Position numbers and translations under genes: made by a program
Shown: one piece after another, positions 22,481 through 32,900 of the stretch
Position numbering within the stretch: the stretch's first letter is position 1
How the letters are laid out: each line of letters starts with the position of its first letter
From: Anagrus nilaparvatae
Taxonomy: Eukaryota > Arthropoda > Insecta > Hymenoptera > Mymaridae
DNA length: 64,000 bases
Direction of reading: 5' to 3'
NCBI GenBank assembly: GCA_022575985.1
Contig: JAKSXM010000206.1
Coordinates: 1,612,001 to 1,676,000 of the forward strand
Notes under the pieces: model-generated
What the model was told of the DNA's origin: nothing
The model's database searches: none
The model's input: only the letters and a program-made list of their open reading frames with translations

Positions 22481-23594
22481 GGTAAATTCCCCCCTATTTT
22501 ATTATCATTATTATTAACAAATAATTATACATACATATATTTATTAAGAGGCGCTCTTTAATTATAAATATATTAATAAATATATATGTATGTATATTAT
22601 CAAAAATTATTTATTTAATTAAAAATCCTCGTTATAAGTTTATATGTTTTGTCTTTCTCTACTTCCTTCTTTTTACCTCTCGCAAAATATATAACTGGCA
22701 GAACGTTGATGGCGGATTTAGTGTTAAGTCCATCACGTGTTTTTAGTAATTTTGAAAGTACTTTTGTATTAATAAATTGTTGAATTGATTTTTGGAATTT
22801 GGTGTATATTACTTAGTAATTATTGGTGATTTATGCAAGGTGATAATTTTTAATTGATCATCAAATTTGGCGTGATTTGATGAAATAAGATTTGGTTGCA
22901 GCCGTTTTGTATTGGACGTTAAACGTCTTTGATTTTGCTACTGAGTACAAGGCATCATCGATTAAAATATTTTTACGAGCACTGAAATCCAGTTATTTTG
23001 ACGAGATTCTAAGCTTAGTTTCCTTCATTAATTTCATTGGCGACAAGAAAAAAGGTATATAAGTTCGAGGAGCGTTTCCTCGTAGGTTTTTCCCGCCTTG
23101 TTTTCCCCGTTTTTTCCACTTTCGGTTTTCTGGCCTGCTATTTCGTCTTCTTTTTTCAAATTTATATTTACACAAGAGCCAAATTTCAGGGGCCAAGCTA
23201 GTCTCTAGCTACTGGTAGTCGCTAGAGGGGGCCTTGCTTTTTAACTTCCCATTGCTTTAAGGGGGTTTTCTACTGATCTCTGGTGCTGCTGCTGTCCCAT
23301 CTGTTGGCCGGAGCTTCCAGTTTTACCAACTTGGCCAGTTTCCATCTCCTGTGGCACTGTATTTTTCCACTACTCAGAAGCAAAACCCCATCAATGGCAA
23401 ATAGAATTCTGCTTGTTCCTGGCGGAACTCTTTGTCTTGTTCGAACGATTGCAACATAATTGAAACATAAGGAAAATTAAAAAAAGAAGATGCAAAAAAA
23501 TTTTCAAAGATATCAAATTTTTTTTCTATTTCTTTCTTTTCGGTTGAAGTCATTTGCAATTGTTTGAGCAAGCTAAGATTACAAACATTATCAT
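22481..23594. other. Unassigned, moderately GC-rich DNA
   Basis: A TATATAAG box (23056) is followed by a GAGGAGCGTTTCCTC inverted motif, and a ~45-base hairpin around CTAGTCTCTAGCTAC lies at 23190-23235. These look like LTR or 5' UTR sequence. Minus-strand ORFs at 22993-23196 (67 aa, basic) and 23374-23571 (65 aa, acidic/aromatic) have non-random composition, but stops separate them and I cannot assign a family. Confidence 0.35.
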
Positions 23595-24413
23595 TTAATT
23601 AATTTTTAGATGAGGTCGTTGAAATCGTCAACAACAGTAATAAAAATAATTTAAATGGTAACTTATTCAAAATTTATTTTTTCAAGTTGTATCAATATTT
23701 GGAATGATAAAGAAAGTAATAATTTAGCAGCTAAATTTCAAAATTGTATAGATAAAATTGGTAAGCACTTTTTCTTTTCTCTAAATATTGTATAATATAT
23801 ATTCACAATAAATTAATTTTTGTTTCAGATTCAATATTTGATATTGCATTAAAAAACTCGAATTTTCTTTTATACGAAATGGCGAAGAAAGAATTTCTGA
23901 CTGATTTTCAATTCATTTTGATGATAAAGGGGCATCACAGGCCCATAAAGTAATATAAACAGCAAGGTGTGATGTATTAGCAAATATAATTTTGGAGGAG
24001 AAAAAAATTAAATAACAGAGAATATGGTTACCAATAAAGCAATAGGTGCCTTTCTTAAATATATTTATACCGACCAAGAGCCAGCATCTCTCGACCCTAT
24101 AAGAATTGAACTAATTTAACTAATAAATACTCTATATTTACACAAAAAATACAAAATTTTCAATAGAAAATTATTTCATGAAAATTTCCTTGTAAAAACT
24201 ATGGAACTATACAATGTATTTGTATTTTTACTTTTGCCTAAATTATCTGAGGCTGAACACTTAAGACAAGCAGCTTTAGAATTTATTTATTTGAAGTTTA
24301 AAGAAATGACTGAATCAGAAATTTATAAAAGTTTATGTTCGTGGTATATGGAGGCAGTAAACAACATTATGTTATACATTTATAGCAAAGCACCGATAGA
24401 TACAACTAAATAA
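23595..24413 (+). pseudogene. BTB/POZ-domain gene relic
   Basis: Pieces in one direction spell a BTB fold. A leader exon with NNLAAKFQNCIDKI is followed by GTAAGC...TTTGTTTCAG, an intact-looking ~64-base intron (23760-23828). Next come EFLTDFQF, ASQAHKVI, TARCDVLANII, then IGAFLKYIYTDQEP, LHKKYKIF and KLSEAEHLRQAALEFIYLKF up to a stop at 24413. This is the order of strands and helices in SPOP-like or ankyrin-BTB proteins (AHKVILAAR..., FL.YIYT, ...A..L...A..FI). In-frame stops after AHKVI and at about 24117, and frameshifts near 23930 and 24018, break it. BTB domains mediate dimerisation and often bind Cul3. The retained intron argues for a DNA-level duplicate rather than a processed copy. 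No upstream exons are recognised. Confidence 0.65.
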
Positions 24414-24446
24414 CATTTAAAAAAAATTTTAATCTCAATTTGGTAA

Positions 24447-24664
24447 TGTTACGGGGTCAATTTGAAAACAAAATTTTTAAATCATAATAATAATTAAGTT
24501 ATTATTAATATTATTTTTATATACATATATAATAGGTAACAAATGTATATAGAGAGAAAATAGGCAAATATAGAGTGTTCGTTGCTCCAAAAATTAATTT
24601 AATATTTTTATTTTCAATCATTTCCCAATTTATAATTATTTTCTCCTTTATATAACCACAATCA
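24447..24664 (+). mobile_element. Short LTR, left side of an LTR element
   Basis: The segment starts TGTTACGGGG and ends ...CCACAATCA six bases before a tRNA-type primer binding site. That gives a compact ~218-base LTR with TG...CA ends. No second copy is visible in the window, so the element is either incomplete or extends beyond what I can recognise. Confidence 0.45.
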
Positions 24665-24670
24665 TATTTT

Positions 24671-24688
24671 TGGTGCCCAACGTGGGGC
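24671..24688 (+). promoter_or_regulatory. Primer binding site, tRNA-Lys type
   Basis: TGGTGCCCAACGTGGGGC differs at one base from the complement of the tRNA-Lys (CUU) 3' end, the primer used by many retroelements. The mismatch would still allow a G-U pair. Position just after the TG...CA segment supports the LTR call. Confidence 0.65.
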
Positions 24689-25669
24689 CCAATTAAATTT
24701 TGAAGAAGTAATTATTTAAAAAAAATCTGATTATTCTTTTTTCGGCTTTCCAGTTTCCTGTAATTTATTGTAAATAAATATTATTATTAAAAAAAAAGAG
24801 GAAGGAAAAGGATGAGGAAAAGTGAGGTTATTTTATTTTATTTAAAAATCTTGACTTGAGTCATTTGTCTGAGCAAGCGGCCTTTACGTTATATGTAATT
24901 GTGCCTGCCCTGAAAAGGGCAGGGCTTATGAGGTTTGCTGTCGCTGCTCAGAATGAATATAAATATCAAAAAAAAATTCACTTACACACATACACACAAT
25001 CACACAAAATAAATCAAAAGATACCTGGATTTCTTACACTGACTGGACCACGTCCAGTCACGGCTTATAAGCCCACTGTTTGCACGCTACAGGTGCGTTG
25101 TCCCTTGGCCAAGTACAAAAATTTCAATATTCTCACCAGGTATTTCCACAAAACAAATCCTATTTCCAGTCACAGGCACACTCAAACGACGTTGAATTTC
25201 CAACAAAAATGAACAGCTCTATCAGCAGCTTCCTCAGGAAAAAATTCTCTAGGTGGACCAGCAAAACTAAATGCGCACAGCATGACCTCCGAAAGAGGAA
25301 TGAGGGTCCCGCCAGCAGCAAGGCATAAGAGACGCCATCTCTCTATCTCTTTCCACGCGCGCTCTTATTGGCCGAAATAATTTACTATACTAGGGACTTA
25401 TTTTTATATTTCAAATTTTTAATTAGATAGAACGCGAAATTGTTGTTAATAAAAATAGACACGAATATTAAAATAAAACGCGAAAATTAAAGAAATTGAT
25501 CTTCCCCTCCCGTTCCACACGAGAGAAAATTACGTCCTCTCGAAGATCATGTTATTTTGTATTACGGAAACTATGATAGATTTTTTAACATTTATGTTGC
25601 TCATTTCATCAACAGAAATTTTAATGTTTCAGTAAATTTTTCAAGATTTTTTATTTTTTTTTATTTTGG
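24689..25669. other. Sequence downstream of the primer binding site
   Basis: A purine-rich leader (24790-24830) is followed by a less AT-rich region with overlapping frames 24856-25212 and 25080-25328. Neither shows a gag motif, and hairpins (GTGCCTGCCC...GGGCAGGGC at 24900; GACTGGACCACGTCCAGTC at 25041) run through them. A GATCTT...AAGATC hairpin lies at 25497-25550. It is perhaps gag-leader debris of the LTR element. Confidence 0.3.
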
Positions 25670-28017
25670 GCCCCGTCAGAGAAGGGGCCTTTTTCGTAGG
25701 ACGAGGATAATGCTTTTACGCATACCATACACCGCGTACTGTATGGTTATGTGGGACTCAACCTCAAATATAGGGTAATACCCACTAAACTCCCCACCCT
25801 CCTGCATTTATGACAATATCTTAGAATCCGAACCGGGACTCCCTGTTTAGGTATTACTTCGGTCCGGAAAAAAAGCAGCCTAGGCATTTCTTCGCTATAC
25901 CCTGTCAATATAGGAGGGGAGTTTCCTACGAGAGGAAACCTTCCTCCTTTTTTTTAATCAGTGTCGTCTTCACGTACTCTGCCACACTGTACCAGTTCAC
26001 GGTACTGCGCAGCATTTTCGGGACGACTTTTTCTGGCCTCCATTCATAGAAGGGCGGTCGCCCCTCAGCGAAGTAAGGACACGCAAAAAAGATGTGCTCA
26101 GCGGTATCCGGCTCGCCTGGGCAATGCAAGCATTCCGGAGATGCCACCTTGCGCCACTTGAAAAGCATATTGCGGAAATAACCGTGACCAGTTAGGAACT
26201 GTCTGAGGTAGAAGTCTACCTCCCCATGATCACGGTTCATCCAGCTTTCCAAGTTGATGATAAGGCGGTGCGTCCAACGTCCCTTCGGGTCACCATTCCA
26301 CCTATACTGCCAACATTCCATTGTGCGGGAGCGAGCGCGAACAAAAGCTACTTCGCGCTCTTCTTCCTCACGGTTATAGATCGCCTGCCTTTCCAAGGCA
26401 AGCAGATTGATGGGAATTACCCGAGCCACTACCTGGATCCCTGGCTCTGATACAGTCTTGTACGAGCAAGCGATTCGAAGTGCCCCCTGCCTCTGTACTG
26501 CCTTTAGTTTCTTGCAGTACTTTTTTATACGGACATTGTCCGCTCACAACTCTGCACCGTAGAGGAAGATGGAGTTGACTGTCGTCATCAACAGCATCCT
26601 CTTCCCTGATCTGGGACCGCCGATTTTCGTCATCAGCCACGAAAGGGACTTGTCACCCGGCCAGCCTTTTCACAGGCCTGCTGGAATTGTCTATTGTAGG
26701 TCAACTTGTTATCCAAGAAGACCCTCAAATATTTGACCTATGGTTTGGTCTGGATCATAAGGGGATTACCTCCGTCATCAAAGCTGACGCCGAATATGGT
26801 ATCAACCCTTCTCCGGGTTAGAAGGACAATCTCCGTTTTCGGAACTTCCAGTCTGAGTCCGTGATCCGACATCCACCTAATGAGGCGCATGGCCTCATCT
26901 AAGGTATTCTGCTGGTCCTCTGTCTCTCGAGCTGTTATGGTTAGAGCAACACATCCGCGTATCCGATCATGGAGCATCCATCCGGAAGCTCAATCTTTAG
27001 CAAGCCGTCGTAAAAGACATTCCACAGATCAGGGCCCAGAACTGAACCCTGCGCTATGCCTGCGCTCAATACTTTATCTCTTGTGCCATCAAGCGTGTCC
27101 CAGCGCAGGTATCGGTCCCGGAGGTAATCTCTGAGTATATTTCTCAGATAATCTGGAATTCTGAATACCTGCTAGAGGGAGTACAACATATCGTCCCACT
27201 TAGCCGAGTTGAATGCGTTTTTCACATCCAACGTGACAAGCAGGACGTCCGGTTTAATATCCGGCCGCACTTGTCTGGCCCTCATAACCACCTTCACGGC
27301 CTGCTCAATGGCACCGATCGTGGAACGCTCCTCACGAAATCCGTGTTGGTCGTCGCTAAGGTCACCCGCTTTCCTAATTGCCTGCCGCAATCTTCCTCTG
27401 ACCACGCTCTTCATCACCTTGCCAATGTTATTTAACATACACAATGGTCCGTAAGATGATGGAGATCCTGGTTCACCCTTTCCCTTGCTTATCAGAGCCA
27501 GGCGGGCCACTATCCAGTCCCTCGGAAAGACGCCTGCCACGAGGCACGCATTAAACATGCCAAGGAGGAGACCAGGGATTACCTTTGCAGCCGCCTTAAG
27601 GTTTGCTCATGACAACCTTATATCCCAGGCCCCACGGGTCGCTGTTGATATCATCTCTTAGCGACCGAAGACAGTGCGCCTTGCTGAGGCGGATGGCTTT
27701 TGCCAGCCTATGCTTGGCTTCCTTGTACTCTTCAGAGCGCGTAGCCAGCTCTGGGTGGCCATGCGCTCTTTGCCGTCTTCTGCGTGGCCCGTGACAGACC
27801 CACCTAAGCTCCGCAATTTCTTCATTCCAACAGTACACGCTTCTTTTACCCTTCCAGGGCCGTTTACGCGGCATAGAGGCATCGCAAGCTCCCCTCAGGA
27901 GAGCAGTTACCCTCTTGACAAGATTCTCTGCCTCTCCCGGGGTGGTCGGTCCTCCATGCTAGGATGGGATAGACGATGACTCTTCGCGAAGATATTCCAC
28001 AAATCTGTCCTCGTCCA
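25670..28017 (-). mobile_element. 5'-truncated R1-clade non-LTR retrotransposon
   Basis: The 3' UTR (25670-25925) is shared with 18868-19062, and the reverse-transcriptase ORF remains occupy 25926-28017. The endonuclease domain and ORF1 are absent, as in typical incomplete target-primed insertions. The 5' edge abuts a Helentron-like repeat at about 28020. Confidence 0.8.
25926..28017 (-). pseudogene. R1-type reverse transcriptase remains
   Basis: Reading down the minus strand: an RT-upstream linker (27874-27596), then an RT core with GVFPRDWIVARLALISKGKG, DQHGFREERST and motif A LLVTLDVKNAFNS (27558-27172), then GIAQGSVLGP (about 27060-27030), then the YADD region. A single-base loss there (about 26951-26955) shifts the frame right after GYAD. 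Downstream come the thumb and the C-terminal segment 26429-25926 with a CCHC knuckle (C-x2-C-x8-H-x4-C, in CLHCPGEPDTAEHIFFACP). Further stops occur near 27965, 27174, 26738 and 26650-26440. The encoded enzyme would carry out target-primed reverse transcription; this copy cannot. The C-terminal CCHC and motif spellings fit the R1 clade better than Jockey. Confidence 0.8.
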
Positions 28018-28019
28018 TC

Positions 28020-29235
28020 TTTAGAAAAGAAAAAAATTTATGGTGCTTTTTTAATTTTTTTATGTAATAATTTTGAAAAAAAAAATTTCAAAAAATTATG
28101 TATCAGATAGAAGATCCTTTACAAATGATAATTCTAGATATTCATAGTTTCATAGAAATAAATTAAGAGATAACGAGTAAAAACGATAATTCTGGATATT
28201 AGTACTTTCATGAAAAAAAATGAGGTACTACGTCCAAAAAAAAAAAATATGGTATTTTTTTAATTACATATTATTAAAAGAAATTAAGTACACTGACAGA
28301 TAAATAAAAAAAAATAAATAAAAATAATAATAAATAAAAACAAATAAACACCTACATTGTACGGGGAAGCAGATATCCCATTCGGGAAAGAATTTTCCCC
28401 TAAATTTGTATAAAATCTTTCTTATGTTTTTGGAGCGCTGTTATTTTAAAATAAGAAAAATACCTCCCAAAATACCTTCCGCCGATAAAGATTGCAGTTT
28501 TTACTACTCTAATTCTATTATTTAAAAATTTGGGGAAGATTCTTTCCCAAAATAAGAAATATTCCATCCTAAAAGCTTGAGAAGTCTGTTGCCTTAACTG
28601 AGGGAATGATTTCTTCCCCTACTACTGTCAGTGTACTGCATCCTAAAATAAAAAAAAATTTTGCGTTTTTTGTATTTTTTTGCGACAAAAATTTTGAGAA
28701 AAAAACTTTCAGAAAATAAATTATAAAATTCGAGATATCGAGTAAAAACCATATTTTCAAATATAAGTACTTTCAAGGAAAAAAATAAGGTATTACATCC
28801 AAATTAAAAAAAAAAAAAGTAGTTTGAAATTTTTTAATAAAAAAATTTTTGAAAAAAAAATTAGGTCTTAATTCCATAATTTTTGTGGAATATCACCATT
28901 TACACATCGTAAAAACAACTTTTAACAGGTATGTGCCTCCTGAATACCAAAATAAGATCGTTTTGCGCACTACCAACCACGGCCATATTTTATACACACA
29001 CATGTATTGTATCAACAGGGCTGGCGTTGGTAGCCGAGTAAAAAATTATATAAAAATGTTGCGTAAGCACATACCTTTTAAAAGTTCTTTTTACGATGCC
29101 ATTTACACACATACACACACACAAACACATACAGACTTTTTTTAAAAACCGGTTTTTTAGTTTTCTGAGGTCTTAAAACGTGCTTATATGCCAAAAAATC
29201 AGAAACAAAATTTTGACCGATCACAAACCAAAAAA
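28020..29235 (-). mobile_element. Helentron/HINE-like repeat, copy C (interrupted)
   Basis: Reverse-strand monomers with ATTAGTACTTTCATG and TACTACGTCC boxes occupy 28020-28290. The family resumes after a MITE at 28636 and runs to the AAACCGGTTTTTTAG and CGTGCTTATATGCC segment near 29150-29220. A GC-balanced stretch at 28925-29095 interrupts the microsatellite zone and may be another insertion. The terminal hairpin end is missing where the R1 element abuts. Confidence 0.55.
28291..28633. mobile_element. MITE with CACTGACAG ends and TA duplication
   Basis: Terminal inverted CACTGACAG (28291-28299) and CTGTCAGTG (28625-28633) are flanked by TA on each side (28289-28290, 28634-28635). Removing the 343 bases plus one TA rejoins the host repeat at ...TTAAGTACTG. 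Subterminal GGGAAAGAATTTTCCCC-type inverted motifs fit a Tc1/mariner-class MITE. Confidence 0.7.
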
Positions 29236-29389
29236 GAAATGTTTCTTGAACATATATACTAACACACATACCTTCAGTATAAGCGTGTTAGAGGCATCGA
29301 AATGACTTGGGGACAAAATTTCTCCACAAATTAGACAATTTTAAGAACTTTCTGTTTTTTGACCTGACAAAATTATAAAGCACGATTTC

Positions 29390-29500
29390 ATCTATATATT
29401 AGATATATATCGTGCCTAAAAAGTCTTCGGGTGACATAGACCATAGATTTTATGCTCAGCTATCGTAGTTTTTGAGATATTTAATTTGTGTTTATGAAAT
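29390..29500 (+). repeat. Helitron fragment
   Basis: GTGACATAGACCATAGATTT and CAGCTATCGTAGTTTTTGAG match the internal part of the Helitrons at 17.4 kb and 42.0 kb. Confidence 0.55.
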
Positions 29501-29574
29501 TGATAGAATTTGGTATTTTTAGTAATTTAAATATCTTATTTAATAATAGTATATTTACAGCTCGTGTCCAGAAA

Positions 29575-29660
29575 AGTAAAGAATGGCCCAAATCGCGCGT
29601 AAATCACCTTCCGAGGTGAAGCCAAGGATGTTAAATTGCAATTTGGGGCATTCTTTATTT
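29575..29660 (+). repeat. Hairpin repeat, most complete copy
   Basis: TAAAGAATGGCCCAAAT and ATTTGGGGCATTCTTTA face each other around a ~45-base loop containing CTTCCGAGGTGAAG. Related copies lie at 1-225 and 57288-57370. The ORF at 29583-29816 runs through this repeat and the next one and is not a gene. Confidence 0.55.
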
Positions 29661-29772
29661 ATGGAAAATGGCCGTATAAAATTTTTCTGTGGCAGTAGCG
29701 AGAAATTTCGATTTTCTCGGCCACGCAGCGCGCAGTGGCTAGGAAATCGTACTTTTGTGGCTACTGTCCAGA

Positions 29773-30003
29773 AATATCTATTTGCATTGCAAGGGGGGAA
29801 AGAGAATTATATCTGACGAGTTGACGGGATTGGACGAGAGGTTAACTGACGAGGATGCACGAGTCGAAGGCAAGTGTCTTCCGAGTCAGATTACCGAGCG
29901 TCCTCTCTCGTCAACAAGTTATATATAATTCTCTCGCCCCGTTGCAAGCACATGCTTTTTTATTTTTAGATGTAAATTGGTGCACTTGATGCAAAAATAA
30001 AAA
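29773..30003 (+). mobile_element. ~230-base MITE-like repeat, copy 1
   Basis: The segment is nearly identical to 50312-50549. Its inner ends TTGCAAGGGGGGAAAGAGAA and ATTCTCTCGCCCCGTTGCAA are inverted complements with few mismatches, followed by ATATCTGACGAG / CTCGTCAACAAG. The right tail GGTGCACTTGATGCAAAAAT is shared by both copies. No coding capacity. Confidence 0.65.
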
Positions 30004-30103
30004 ATAATAAGATTATAATTACATAAATATTCAATAATTTACATATCTCAAAAAAATATTCAAAGCATATGATCATCAAAATTCGATTTTAATGCATATG
30101 CAA

Positions 30104-30195
30104 TAATAGCGCAGTGGTTAGCGTGTTGGATTTGTAATATATACCTTTGAAGGTCCCCGGATCGATACCGACACAAGATTCTGTGTTTTTTTTTT
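30104..30195 (+). repeat. tRNA-derived SINE
   Basis: AATAGCGCAGTGGTTAGCG is a near-consensus A box. GGATCGATACC about 45 bases downstream is a B box. The head is followed by ATTCTGTG and eleven T bases, a Pol III terminator. The acceptor arms do not pair, so it is not a functional tRNA gene. Confidence 0.6.
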
Positions 30196-30203
30196 AAAGC
30201 AAT

Positions 30204-30599
30204 AAAATATTTAATTTAAAATTAAAAAAAAAAATTAGCCATAGTTTGATAAGTATATACTCTGTTATAACTACTGGTTGAAAGATCTCACTTTTTTCCC
30301 TAGAAAAAATAATAGAAAAAAAGCGACTTTGGAGCAAAGATTTGCGGGCAGAAAGTGCACCATATTTACATCATGAAATGAAAAAATTTTTAATAGCCAA
30401 AAAGTATTAATAACAACAACAAAAATTTTAATAACTAAAAAGTTAATAAATTATTATTAATTTATTCCGTTTTATTAATACTAAAATTTCTTGACTTTGT
30501 CTCCATGATTATTATTTTTACTATAAATCATCTAAAAAATTATTTTCAAAAATCAAAACTTTTTTTAACTTTATTAAACCAAGTTTTTTATTTTTTTGA
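30204..30599. other. AT-rich DNA
   Basis: Nothing recognised. Confidence 0.5.
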
Positions 30600-31075
30600 A
30601 GAAACGTCCGTTTTTAATAAAAATTTAACTATAAATTAGTGCCAAATCAAGTAATACCAATTGCGTTAGTAAAATTTTATCATATTTTTCAGATATTATA
30701 CTTTTTAACCAGTTTTAAAAAATTTTATATTTATCCCCAAAATAGTTAAAATTGGATGGCTTAGTCGCAAAACTATGGCCATTTATTTTAACACCAGTTT
30801 TATGTAATTTCGTTTATTGGTATGAGCCTCATGATGAAACACACAGGCATACATGCATACAAAAAAATACCATAAAAAATAAAAAAATGAAAAAAAATTT
30901 TTTATTAGCTTGAAAAATATTTTATAAAATTTTAAGGATACCTCCGTTTTCAATAAGAATTTAAGAGAATACGTAAGAGTTGGTGCTCATTCGAATTCTA
31001 CAAATTGTGACACTAATATTTTTGGATAATCTCGAGATATTTCAATTTTTATTTATTAGATTTTAAAATTTTATC
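30600..31075 (-). repeat. Helitron fragment, reverse orientation
   Basis: AAATTAGTGCCAAATCAAGTAATACC, split by small changes, reproduces the complement of the ATTACTTGATTCGGCACTAA segment at 18030 and 41575. Further on, GGATACCTCCGTTTT and AGAGAATACGTAAGAGTTGG match the 18160 copy. Neither terminus is present. Confidence 0.5.
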
Positions 31076-32645
31076 TTTATACCTGAGCAGGAAATGGCCA
31101 ATGACGGCCTGATTTTAACTTTCTACAAATTTTAAAGAAGGACTAATTAAATTTCTATGATTTTATCCTAATTATAAATTATATATGAGGTGATCTGTGG
31201 GGGTTGGCACGCTATTATTAGTTTTATTTATACTGTTATTAACTTCCATATTGCAGAATTCAAATTATGCAGCATTCAATAAACCAGAACATTTGATAAT
31301 CCGGAACTTTTTTGGATCAAGCTAATATGTATTTTTTTAATGGCTTTTTATTTTTATAAAGAAAAAAAAGATTTTTATTTATAAATATATATTTCCGTTA
31401 AGTAAATAGAATAAAATAAAATTACATAAAATAGAACCATAGGTAGCCTTCTTCTTAAATATATTTAATATGTATTGTTAATTATTATTTTATGTGAATA
31501 TTTTTTAAACATGTGTAATAGTTGCTTGATTCTCTACTTTTTAATAAAGGAATTAAATTTTTTTTATTGAATTTCTGAGTATAGTAATGAATGAAATCAG
31601 ACCTGTTGCAGAAGATTTTTGATATTTTTAGGGTTTCCTGTTAATGATATTAAAAATTTATGTTTATTAGCCTATCAAAATAACAGTTTCGATTACCGTA
31701 CGTTTTTTAACCTCTTTGAAAGACAAGTTTTTTTTTTTTATAATAGTATTAGGTAAAATTTTTTTGGAACTTAAACTTTAAAATTATTGTTTAGTATAAA
31801 TTATTAGTTTTTTAAAACCTAAATCAACAGTTTACGTAGAGGTTGTAACAATATAGTGACTATATATTAAGTTTAATACAAGATTTATAAATATTTGATA
31901 ACCCAGCATATTTGATTATCCGGCAACTCTCATGTCTCGACGTTTCCGGTTAATTGGAATTCTGTATAAAATTTAAAATCTTTATTTACTCGATTATTTA
32001 ACGTAAAATTTTCTTTATACAGAAACTATAATTAATTGATTAAAATAAGAAGTACAGAAATATTTTATAAGAATCATGATATTATTAAATTAGGTATAAA
32101 AGGGCAGGAAGAGTTTTTTTATAATCTGATTTACGAAGAAAACAAAGGAAATTTATTTTATTAATAATTATATATATATATTTTATTCTTTCAAAAGGAT
32201 ATTACTCATTAACATTTTTTTTTGTATTTGTTTTATTATATAAATTAATTGAATTCTACAAATTAATACAGATTTTATAAAAAAATGTAATCTGATATTT
32301 TTATATCTTACCCAGAGATCATATTTAAAAAATTATTCATTTGTGTTAGTGAGGGTTTGTTTCTTATAAATTAAATCAAATTCTAAGAAGTTAACAATAT
32401 TTTTTTTGGTATCTAAATGGTAAAAAAAATTTTAGAGTGGCATAGGATATAGATTCTTCAGTTTTTTTTTTTTGTTTTTTTTTTGTTTTTTTTTTGTTTT
32501 TAGATTTTTATAGATTCTTTGGTTAGTTTTCATAAATTTTAGGTTATTTATTTTAAAATTTTTCAAAAATTCTGAAAATCCCAAAATATTTTGTCTTAAT
32601 TCGTATGTTCCCAAGTGGATTTAAATAGTCGATTAGATTTTCATC
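31076..32645. other. AT-rich DNA, nothing recognised
   Basis: It contains a T-rich low-complexity tract at 32461-32502 and no credible open frame; the minus ORF at 32432-32614 is low-complexity. Confidence 0.5.
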
Positions 32646-32649
32646 TAAA

Positions 32650-32900
32650 AAATTAATGTTATTTGCACCTCATTTTGCAGTCAAAAATTACTCCTAGGTA
32701 TTCAATAGTTTCAGATCTATCAATCATTTGATTATTAATATGTATATGAAGGTTTTTAGGTAATCTATTCCGATGACAACCAAAATTTAGGTAGGAGATT
32801 TTTTGATTATTTAGTGTAAGCTTGTTAGCGTTGAAACAAGTACCTATTTTTTTCAACAAATATTCATTCAATTTTATCTGTTTATATAATTTATAAAATT
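32650..32900 (-). pseudogene. Non-LTR reverse transcriptase fragment (thumb region)
   Basis: The minus frame 32871-32659 reads FNANKLTLNNQKISYLNFG, later SETIEYLGVIFDCKM. This is the segment just after the YADD motif in Jockey/CR1-group LINEs (W...NKL.LN..KT..., then YLGV.FD..). Catalytic motifs are missing. Confidence 0.65.

Noticed and set aside
23374..23571. 65-residue minus-strand ORF with acidic and aromatic residues
   Set aside because: The composition is non-random but I could not match any domain, and the upstream frame is closed; mentioned only within the unassigned region.
24856..25328. Overlapping ORFs of 118 and 82 codons after the primer binding site
   Set aside because: No gag motif; hairpins run through them and the two frames overlap. 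Kept only as unassigned sequence.
30104..30175. A tRNA gene
   Set aside because: A and B boxes are present but the acceptor and anticodon arms do not pair, and a SINE-like tail follows.
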